Notes under the pieces: model-generated
Seen by the model: only the letters and a program-made list of their open reading frames with translations
Database searches by the model: none
What the model was told of the DNA's origin: nothing
From: Neodiprion pinetum
Taxonomy: Eukaryota; Arthropoda; Insecta; Hymenoptera; Diprionidae
Length of the DNA: 64,000 nt
Assembly (NCBI RefSeq): GCF_021155775.2
Contig: NC_060237.1
Location: forward strand, 19,304,970-19,368,969
Direction of reading: 5' to 3'
Program-made: the position numbers and the translations under genes
In this document: piece by piece, positions 47,259 through 56,692 of the stretch
How the letters are laid out: each line of letters begins with the position of its first letter
Numbering within the stretch: position 1 is the first letter of the stretch

Positions 47259-49162
47259 ACATGTTTCAAAACTCATTTCTGTATTCTGCACAGTTATACC
47301 GTATCTATTAAGAGACGTTTCCAGAGGTTGTTGACAGTTTTTTCAATTCGAACAAAACGCAGTCTACAAACGTCGAATTTTAATACGTGAATGGTACTTA
47401 TCGGTATTGCGTCATTATACATGACAATTGAAGAAAGAGCCGAAGTCAAGGTTGATCTCTGACTGACAGTCAGTACCTTCTCAGTTTTAACTTATTTTTA
47501 CACTTTCTGATCCAAACTTTGGAAATGATTATATGCAAATTTTTCGAAAGTTAAGTAATGCAACTGAGAGTTTTGAACAAGGTACACTCAATTGGCGGCA
47601 ATTCCCCGCGTGGCGTGTTTATATGTGTGAATACCGAGGCGCAGGAAAAAGGAAGAATCTCAAACTTGAGTGAATCCACTTGAGTGGCGTCGCTTGCTTC
47701 GACTTCCAAGTAGCAATTTTACTCCAACTTGTTCTACTTCCATTTTTACCCGCGGGACTGAATGTCGAATGGATTCAGCATCGTCACCTACTAGGCCAAA
47801 TTTACAAAAGATTTCCGAATTCAGAGCAGAGCAGACAAAAGGAATCGTGTAAAACAGGTTCTTCGTTCGGGTAAAATTGTAGGTTCACCTATGTTCCGAA
47901 GGGTTCTGCAGTAGATGCGTGCACTATGTACGGAATGCGAATGAAACGATCGGATTCTCCCGTTCTGGCCAGGCTTTCCGCCCCCACCATGGATCGGCAA
48001 GTAGCTCCACATGCACTGCGGGGCTGGCACATGCCATCGAGTATGTGCAACATACACCGTCCCTCTTCGACATAACCCAATTAGAGTGGGTATATCGAAG
48101 CTACCGCTGCAGTTACAAATAATGGCCACGGCGAAATTCAATCGCGCTTATGTAGAGTATAGGAAATGATTGACCACAGCGCTAGAGTTAATTACGCTCC
48201 ATTATTGGAAAACGCCCGGCATTGCGGCGAGACATCGGCACCGATCAGCGAACATTCTGACCTGACTTTGACGCGAAAGTTATAATTCTCAATTTCAACA
48301 GATTGCCAAAATACAGATAAGGTTATGACGTTTTGATTACTTGGCTCGAACTCGGTCTGTGTTTTCTATATCGTAAATTTGGTAAGACGGTTACCGAATC
48401 CGTATACCTGTATTTTGTACATCAAACCTTCTTAATGAACTCTGGCTGAATGATTCCTTTTTTACTGTACACACACTTCGGTGGAATCTTCGAGATGAAG
48501 TTAAAAGGACGAAATAAAAAATGCCAAAGCTCAGATTACTCCCAGGCTTCCGCATTCCAAACTGTGTCCGTGTGGCAAGCCTTAGAAAGAAGGGAAAATC
48601 AAGCGAACCTTCGCCACAATAGCAACTTGGTTTGAATGCGAATGAGGTCCTCGCGATCGAACTCTGCTCTAATTAAGAAAGTTCGAGCTCTCCCTCTCAC
48701 GTTAGAAACTTCATAGAGATAGACCAGATCTTGGGCTTGGCTTGTGTGATTAAGCCCGCTGCTTTCAGCCATCTACACCCAGCCATGATCAGCACGGTTT
48801 TATGTGTGTGTACGTACTTTGTGCATTATGGGTTCTTGAAGAGTTTTCATGTTTCGACCGTAAAAGCTTATGAAATAGATATTGGCAAACAGTTTTGCCA
48901 GATTAAACCGTGTAGAAGGATCGTAAAAGTTACAACGATAGTATTTCTATATACATGACATGCAAGCTTCTTTACCTTTCGTCGAAAAATGATTTTTTCC
49001 CCTTTACTCTCTCCTTTTTCAGCTCGCAAGTACCGCTTGTTTCATTCAACCAATCGATTTACGGCGCGTGATAAACGCACGATTCTATCGATCCTCCGGC
49101 AATTGTCAATTCACGGTTTTGCGACTACACCTACATACGTACTATACCTAGGTATTTACCTA
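47259..49162. other. Unassigned DNA
   Basis: 47890-48120 is somewhat GC-rich with open frames on both strands. One plus-strand frame entered after TTCTGCAG (47912) is phase-compatible with the donor at 46476 and contains a Lys-Arg site, but it is not convincing. The rest is unassigned. Confidence 0.4.
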
Positions 49163-49464
49163 CAGCGTGAATTGCTAATGCTACTGAATGTTCGGTCGTC
49201 TGCTGTAGTTTAATGCGCATGCGCTACAATCCGAGAGCAATTGTTTGCCAGGGCGACCAACCGTCGCGACCATAACCTCAAAAATTTTGACATCGATCGT
49301 TGGCATTTGCGTTCAACATTTTTTATGTTACATACGTCGCGGCGAACGGTCGTCTAAGTTTACGAGGGTTGGTCGCCCTGGCAAACAATTGCTCTCGGAT
49401 TGTAGCGCATGCGCGTTAAACTGCAGCAGACGAGGGAACATTCAGTCGTTAGCAATTCACACTG
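49163..49464. mobile_element. Hairpin MITE, TA/CAG-ended family, copy 3
   Basis: 302 bp flanked by TA on both sides (49161-49162 and 49465-49466). Termini are CAGCGTGAATTGCTAA and the complement of CAGTGTGAATTGCTAA. The arms are about 100 bp at about 90% identity, and the inner 48 bp (49215-49262 against 49367-49414) appear identical. The 104-bp centre is unpaired. Size, TA target and CAGYGTG ends resemble 995-1296 and 5655-5950, although the internal sequence differs, so it is probably a related subfamily. Confidence 0.85.
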
Positions 49465-51318
49465 TATATTCACGTTGCACAATATCCGGATATTCGAGCT
49501 TCCAATTTTCTCGGGAATGTGACAGTTATTTACATTTTAATATTGATCGCATTTCCACTCCGGGCAATCATTGCTCCGTGTATACATACCCACTTCAACC
49601 CAAGCTGCTCGATTCTCTGGGTAAATAATTACCGGTAGCAAAATTGCACGAGCCGATCATTAATTTCACACGCCGTTTTAATCGCTCGATATTTTGGTAT
49701 AATTACGTAACATCACTGCACAGTATAATTGCATTATACTTGTATCACTCAAAATTTAACGTCAGATCATTTTTGGGCAATAAAATTCGTTTCTTTGTCC
49801 ATCGTTGTGAATTTTTTAAGACGCAAATATTTATATACCGTTCAACCTGTGCAATCCAGGAAACAATATTCACTTGATAAACATGAATCTTATACCCGGC
49901 TGAAATATAAAGATCGTTTGATTTTACCTTCAGGCATTTTCTTTTATCCATTGATATTCATATGCAGTATTAAATAAATATTGACTCACAGCTATTGAAA
50001 CGTACATCTGTATCGAACTTCTCAAAGAATTTTGCTTTTCGCTGTGCAGCTTTCATAGCTTTAGCGAATCGATGAAAGTTTAACTCACTCCGGACATACG
50101 GAACCATTGGATTAGATCAGACGTAATGAGATTTTTTGCAACGTTCGGAGAACACCTGCCGACCATTGAGAGTGAAATCGCCCATCGTCTCGGCGATCGT
50201 TTCGTTACGATTCTACTGGAATCGAGCATCGGAAACGTATGAAAACGGGAAATAGGAATAGAAATAGAAATAGAAATATAATACTTAATAACGGAACAGC
50301 ACTTGCATTGAACGTAATATCGCGTATGCATCAGAATATACAGCAAGTCTGTCACGCGTGCGAGAGAAAAGACTTTTGGCATGGCTGAATGGTGAATAAT
50401 TTATCTCTGTCAAGCGCAGGTATAAAGAAACTCTGCAGGCAGACGTATTATGCTTTCGGGAAGAAAAACGTAGTATGCCGCAGTGACAGGCACATCAAGG
50501 AAAACAGAAACCGATGTCGTATAACGGCGTTACTCAAACGGGCGACTGCGCTTGCAATCAGTATAAACCAGTCACACTATCGATTCGCCATTTTGAACGA
50601 TTTAAGGACCAGGGTTCTTTTTGTCATATCTTTTGCTGCTACGAAAAATTCTTTATCATTCGGAAATATATAATCTTTTGATTACTCATTAGCCGTGCAT
50701 TGCTTCGTTGTACCAAGTTGTAAAAACAACCATCCATGATAGACTGCAATTGACTTAAATTAACTAATGTTCTGTCACAACTTTTTTGTTGATATTCTCT
50801 AAACTTTTCCATACGCAAACATTTTTTCTCAATGTCATTATCATCGGATACAAATTTAATTTTTCTTTTAACCATGTTAGTGTGCTTATCTTGATTGTCG
50901 ATGATATTAATTTCTTCGTTATTTTATACAAACTGTCACACATTGACAGCCAAGTCTAGAAGAAAATAGCGACTAACCCGCCCGTCCAATCGGCGCGTGA
51001 GTCAAATTTCAAGAATGCTTTGAGATTTCGAGGTTTCCATTTTGATCGGACAGAAATCTTTCAAGATTGGATTCAACGCAAGCGAAAATAACTGGAAGCT
51101 TTGTAACAAGAATGATCAAAAGTCTCAAGCTCTTGTATCGCCATGCTAAACACTTGACACAATCTCATCTAGTTTTACTTTGATCTACGTAAACACTAAT
51201 TTTAAAACCATAAGGTATATCAATTATTGAAAACCGTTGTTCAAAACTGTCCGAAAGCCATGAAGCGACTGTTAAAAGTCGAACTGTTGAATGTAGAACT
51301 TCTTGTAGGTTGCAGGTA
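49465..51318. other. Unassigned DNA
   Basis: AT-rich with no defended gene. A (GAAATA)n-like microsatellite lies at 50250-50279. Confidence 0.45.
50250..50279 (+). repeat. (GAAATA)n microsatellite
   Basis: About four to five units of a GAAATA/GGAATA hexamer. Confidence 0.85.
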
Positions 51319-51678
51319 CACTTAGGGACAATGAATCTGACAATGAGACGGCTAATTTTTTACACCAGACAGTTATGTTGGCAACACAGAGAAACCTACA
51401 GCGCCATAGTCGGCCGAGCACGAAATAAACTCGATCTTAATAAACATAACGTAACCCACGACCGTCGAATCTAACCTTAGAATACCGTGGGGATAATGAC
51501 TTGTTGGATTGACACGTCAATTCTAAGGTTAGATTCGTCGATCATAGGTTATGTTATGTTTATTAAGATTGAGTTTGTTTCGCGCTTGGCCGACTATGGC
51601 GCTGTAAGTTTCGCTGTGTTGCCAACATAAATGCCCAGTGTAAAAAATTAGCCGTCTCAGATTCATTGTCACCAAGTC
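51319..51678. mobile_element. 360-bp long-hairpin element
   Basis: Arms 51319-51483 and 51520-51678 are reverse complements at about 85-90%, separated by only 36 bp. Shared blocks include ACGGCTAATTTTTTACAC, TATGTTGGCAACACAG, ACAGCGCCATAGTCGGCC and GAATCTAACCTTAGAAT. TA lies just outside both ends (51317-51318, 51679-51680). The ends (CACTT and GACTT when both are read inward) are less well conserved than the interior. Any transcript through it would fold into a duplex of about 160 bp. No protein family is seen. Confidence 0.8.
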
Positions 51679-52186
51679 TACATTGGAGTGACCTAAAAAG
51701 GGCAGACACCCGATTAGAAGGCAAATACATACAGAAGCCTCGATAACGGAGTGAGTAATGCGGTGAAAGAGTCGAATCAAGCTGTAGGTAGGTTGAATAA
51801 TTACGTTGTAGGAAAACATTTGCAGTGTGTCACAAACGAGTCTTACATACCTGTAGGTATATTCGAAAGGATCTTGAGGAAAGCTCTCCAAGATTCACCC
51901 TCGGTCTGGAGGTTTGGTTAAGCTCCTTGCCAGCTCCGTTACACCGAAAGAGGTACCCGAGGAGAGTTGTGGTTGTTGGGTTTTCCCTCTTCCCTCTTCC
52001 CTCTTCACTCCAGCAGCTGGCCACCCTTCCCACCGACTAAAACCGACCCTTTGATCTGTCTCGTCTTTCCTGCACCATCTCGGGATCCTAGTCGTCGGTT
52101 TTCCGTCTGGTGCGATACGCTCCGCAGCGCCAGCTCGCGTCACGGGTACCCGGACACAGGTTTCTGGAGAAAAGGCATGTTTAGCT
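51679..52186. other. Unassigned DNA with (CCCTCTT)n
   Basis: A three-unit CCCTCTT heptamer lies at 51984-52005 in a GC- and pyrimidine-rich stretch. Open frames occur on both strands; no gene is defended. Confidence 0.45.
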
Positions 52187-52220
52187 TGACAAAGTTGCAA
52201 ACTAAGTTTGTTCGTCATTA
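52187..52220. repeat. 34-bp near-palindrome, copy 1
   Basis: A 34-bp segment (TGACAAAGTTG... to ...TTCGTCATTA) that is partly self-complementary. It recurs at 55638-55671 with four substitutions. Confidence 0.75.
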
Positions 52221-52495
52221 CAAACTACGGTACCACTGCCTCTCAGGGACTCGGTAACAACGAGACTCTGCGCGGACTCGACTCCCTCTGCTGCTGCCTT
52301 TTCCCGCCGACACTCTCGTTTTGTTTTATAACCACCCCGAAACACCCCGTCACACCTCTAAACTCACCGACTGGCTTCCGCCCCGAGAGCGGTTTGGCTT
52401 CCGCACCGCCACAGTTCTCAGGCTCACTGAGCTTCTCCTAAATAATTAAACGACCACCCTGATTAAAATCAGAACTTTTACTCTGGCGGGCTGGA

Positions 52496-52518
52496 GGGGG
52501 GGGGGGGGGGGGGGGGGG
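52496..52518 (+). repeat. G-run, 23 G
   Basis: Uninterrupted guanine homopolymer followed by AGGGGAGGAG. It is preceded at 52470 by AGAACTTTTACTCTGGCGG, nearly repeated at 37038 just after the other G-run. Confidence 0.95.
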
Positions 52519-52523
52519 AGGGG

Positions 52524-55500
52524 AGGAGAACTCGCAGAACCAATCAGTCCCTGATGGATTTTTTCGAATTATTTTTTTTTTCATTCTATCTTCCTTTTAC
52601 CTTTCCTTCTCTAATGTTCTCTTTTCTACGTGTATTTTTCACCTCTCATGATGTCAATATTTCACTCAAGGTAAGCACGTGTAACGAACCTCGAATAAGC
52701 AAAATCCGGAAATTACTTAACTCATGCTTTTTCGAGATCGAAGGATAGACTCTCGTTAGGGACGTGAAACCGACGCTTTGCCAGCCCATTTTTACAGTTT
52801 CCATCACTTTCAGTAAATATTCGCTGTACATTTTTACTTTCATATTCCTTTTTCATCCGGTAATTCACTGTCACATGCATGCTGAACGCAGCTAACAGTA
52901 AATCTGAATCACTCGGGTTAACTTTTACTTCTAGTTCACAAACTCAAATTAGTTTCCGAATACAATGAGAGGTTTCAGAGATTTTATTATTTCCAGACGG
53001 TTATTAAAAAGTGTTCGGTTGAATAACTTTTGTTCGTCAAGCTCCTGACTTTTCGCTTGTAAGGTATATTTTACTGCATTTCCACCTGCTCGGACGGGTA
53101 CAAATTTCACAGCTTTAGGCCGCAGCTAAAAAGAGAACGTAATTTTAGACGTGGCACTCGTGTATGAGAAAGCTGATTTTTTACCACCGTAAAAATTGTA
53201 TCTCCTATATACAATCTTTCAAAACTTGACAGGAGATTGGGAAATGCTTTGAGTTGCGTTTACCTGTGAAAAAAAAATCCTGGTATCCTTGAAAGTGTGT
53301 AGACTTGTATGACAGGAAAAAAAAAAAAATAAACCTTCAGAATAGAAGAAATCCCAAAACCCTCGTCACAAATGAAACCGAGCATGTATTTTTCTTTGCA
53401 AAAGAGACAATTGATTCACTTGTAAAAACAGGAAATGGGATAAAATTTGTTCTAGCAGGTTACGTTCGATCGTTTAGACTGGGGGACATTTCTCAGAAAC
53501 CCTTGTGTAAAAGCAGAACAAATCTTGTGTCAGGCACCTCCCCACCCACCTACCTCTTCTGAAATGAAAGACGTGGGTGAAATTTTATTTCAAGGTGTTG
53601 GCACTTTGCGTGAAAAATCTACTACACTTCGTTTCACCAAAATTCAAGCCATTTTCAAGCTCCAACGAGCTCCAATCGACCGTTGCGTTGATGGCTTGGT
53701 GCAAAAAAGAACAATAACTCTCTCACTCTGAATTAGCTAGTCAAAGGCAACAAGATCGACTCGCAACTTGATCGCTGTTGTTCCAGAATAATGGAAAAAA
53801 GTGAATACGTGTAAATTATACGCCGAAAAAAAAACTAAATTGTGAAATTTGATATTTGATTATAGCATACATTGACCATAGGACTGCAAAATTTACACAC
53901 CCTGAATCGCTGTCGACATCCAAATCTGCACTTGAGGAGTCTCCCTCAGGCTCTCGAATTTGTTATCGGCTAGGTTCTTATTTTAATTTTTTATATTCGT
54001 TTTAAGAATCATTCAATGAGCCAAAGGCTTTGCCCTACTTTTTCCACGCGCCAAAGAGACGAGTGTATCAAGATTTTTTGGAATGTGAAATCTATTTCCA
54101 CCTAAATTTTCAGGAACTCCCGAAAAGACGGGTTTTTCACTTTAAATTTTCAGTCTGTACTTGCGAAGGACCGAAAAATTGATTGATGTTACTTTTTTCG
54201 AAAGGAGATAGACGTTACGAAAAAATAGATTGTATCTTCGGAATGATTCGAATTTTTTTAACACATAAAATACTCCAGGCCATATTCCTTTACGACCACA
54301 GGAGGTGTTAAAAACTCAAAACACAAAGGTTTGATGCAAAAATATGATAAAATTTATCACATTTCATTATTATTCGATATGACTTCCACTCGTCAGAAAA
54401 AAAAACAAAATTTATGCTATTGAATCAGTGTTTTGATTTAAATCAGCTTTTATGCTATCGAATCATTCTGTAACTAACAACTACCAACATCCTTGGAAGG
54501 ATTCGGTAGACAAAAATACAAATTATGAAATAAAATCGAATATAGATATTTTTCTTATTCAAGTAGTTACATTAATTTGATAGAATAAACTGAGAGGCTT
54601 CGGCTATAGTTTCTGTTGTTTTTCTATTAGAGTTTCATGCCAATTACGAAAAACAGCAGACATTTCAATCGGAGAGCAGAGACGAATCTCAGGGGGTTTG
54701 GAATTACTTCCTCGGGCCTAATTCACATTTCTTATTCATCAATGTAGAATGCAAGAAATACTTTCAATGACGCAACTGGGTTAGAAGTAACAACCTTTGG
54801 AGTTTCCATATAATCTCCGTTTATTTAATCAAAGTAACAAAGGCATAGTTACAGAATTATGAGACATTTAAAATTATAGAATTCAGGGCTCTTAGAAATT
54901 AAAAGATAGTATAAGTAAATCCTCGATTTCCATTCATATTGAATGTGACTTGATATTTATTATTTATCTGCCTGCAATTTATGAAATCTATATCATATTT
55001 CCTTCTGTCCTAATAATTCTCTACACTCACTAAAATTCAAATACAAACAAAGTCTTCTAGCAAAAAATAAATTGAAAAATTGTATCGATTATTTGATCAT
55101 TGTTTAAATTTTAGATCATGAATACCGTCTGAAAAATATGTCAGCCAAATTCGAGTTTGGGAGATGAGGTGACCTTCCCTTATTTCCGTACTTACACTGG
55201 ATCGTGCCAAAATTGCATCAAGATAAAAATTTCCTCTGTAAAAATATTTACCGGCATTCGGTAAATCGGCCCATATAAACATACGCATACTTTATAAGGT
55301 GCGACGTGGCTCTTGCAGGCATTAAACAGTCGCGAGGGTCGAGATTTATTTACGGTGAACCATCCCTTCCAGCTCGGCCGGCAACATACGGGTACAAGAG
55401 GCCCTCTTCCTCTTTCTCTCCTTTCCTAGAACGAAAGCACATACACCCATATCACATGCGTGTACATTGTAAATAGGCGGCGGGTATATACATAGATAGA

Positions 55501-55637
55501 CCGCGTAGAGATAGACCCGGTGGTTTGAAACTTGGGTAGCGAAGCCTTGTACATTTAGCGGTCAGACGCTAGGTGTCCACACATAGGCGTATATACGTAG
55601 GAGTTACATGTGCCGAACGTACATAACGTATTTACCA
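52524..55637. other. Unassigned DNA
   Basis: AT-rich. A strong donor-like CTCAAG|GTAAGC occurs at 52671 after a Phe-rich open stretch that looks compositional. A short direct repeat TTTATGCTATYGAATCA occurs near 54412 and 54450. No gene defended. Confidence 0.45.
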
Positions 55638-55671
55638 TGACGAAGTTGTAAACTAAGTTTACTCGTCATTA
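55638..55671. repeat. 34-bp near-palindrome, copy 2
   Basis: Second copy of the element at 52187-52220; the two arms (GACGAAGTTG and the complement of ACTCGTCATT) pair imperfectly around AAACTAAGTTT. Confidence 0.75.
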
Positions 55672-56088
55672 AGCCCTCCCGAGGTCCGGGAGATAGTCCG
55701 ACACTTCGCACGGTGTCATTTCCTCGCGGTTTCAATAACCCGTTTTAGCACCTCTGTCCAATCATTTGTCATTCCGTGACACATTGCAGCTGATCGGCCA
55801 ACCCGAGTCTCCCTGGAGGTTAGATGATGAGATTGAATCGAAAGTTGGACGTTGAGGCTCCGTTGAAGCAATTACGAACCACCGTTAAATATACGAACCT
55901 ACGGTACTTCCATTCTGGTATCGTATAACGTCTGCTGTATCGGATCGCTAAGCGTGCTCAGGGATCTAGACGCGGACAAAGGGGTGAAGGTGTTGAGATG
56001 AGAAAACAACGCGATCATATGTAAAAACTTCCGCTACCTCAATGGAACTCCCCTTTGTGTTTTTCAACCTACTTACACTACCTACCTC

Positions 56089-56094
56089 TTTATT
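56089..56094 (-). terminator. Poly(A) signal AATAAA (minus strand)
   Basis: Minus-strand AATAAA about 250 nt after the stop of the ORF at 56347-56568. It would give a transcript of about 600 nt from the start site at 56660. Confidence 0.3.
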
Positions 56095-56346
56095 CCGGTT
56101 TGTAGAAGCAGACAGTATTGAGCTCGAACTTCAATAGCTCTCGTTTGCATCGTTATTGGTTATTTTCAAGTACTTTCCTGCATGAATGACGCTCTCATAC
56201 CAGCGCCTATTCGAGCCTGTTCCCAACGTCTTGTAAATTTCTCACAAGTACAATCCGAAACTTTTCTACGGATCTGACGACGACTTCTACAGCTGGGAGG
56301 TGACGATCGTGAACGAAACGACCGGGTCTTCTTGTTAAGATCCATT

Positions 56347-56568
56347 TTACGCCAATCTAAGCGGTGCTTCTTCGCCAGGAGTATAAATTGTTGAATTTTT
56401 ATTTCTCCCCCGCTGTCCTCGACGCGGAATACCATAAAGCTGATTGAAAAATTCCGAAAAACTGCCGCCTACCGCCTTTGGTGAGTGCAAACGTGTCAAG
56501 ACTCGGTGATTAATTCGTTTCCACCTCAGTCGGGCTCGCGATTCGAAAACACTCTTTGCAGCCTTCAT
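56347..56568 (-). CDS. Candidate small basic protein, 73 aa
   Basis: This is the first AUG downstream of the predicted start site at 56660; the 92-nt leader has no other ATG. The context ATTATG has A at -3. The protein begins MKAAKSVFESRARLRWKRIN, is strongly basic (many Arg and Lys) and ends ...EEAPLRLA; no signal peptide or membrane segment. A second, overlapping minus-strand frame (56166-56435) is also Arg-rich. A donor-like GCG|GTAGGC lies inside the ORF, so it could be a first exon. No family recognised. Evidence is the joint arrangement of promoter, first AUG and poly(A) signal, each of which is individually weak. Confidence 0.32.
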   Translation of the reverse strand: MKAAKSVFESRARLRWKRINHRVLTRLHSPKAVGGSFSEFFNQLYGIPRRGQRGRNKNSTIYTPGEEAPLRLA

Positions 56569-56656
56569 AATAATCGAGCAACAGCACCGCAGAAGTTCAG
56601 CTGAAGGTAATGGACGGGACGATAAAGTGCCTGTGTGTAACCTTGCCTGCGTCGAT

Positions 56657-56692
56657 GAGTGAACCTTGTACTCTTTGCGTGAGCCTTATATA
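56657..56692 (-). promoter_or_regulatory. TATA plus initiator core promoter (minus strand)
   Basis: Minus-strand TATATAAGG (56692 to 56684) lies 32 bp from the A of GTTCACTC (A at 56660), which is close to the loose insect initiator TCANTY. The spacing is the canonical value. It feeds directly into the leader of the ORF at 56347-56568. Confidence 0.35.

Noticed and set aside
47913..48077. Alternative downstream exon with a Lys-Arg site, suggesting a neuropeptide precursor
   Set aside because: Acceptor is weak, no known peptide or amidation signature, and both strands are open.
51529..51891. 120-codon minus-strand frame
   Set aside because: Much of it lies in one arm of the 51.3-51.7 kb hairpin; openness is a by-product of the repeat.
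52554..52670. Phe-rich open stretch ending at AAG|GTAAGC
   Set aside because: Good donor, but the sequence is T-rich filler with no acceptor or credible protein composition.
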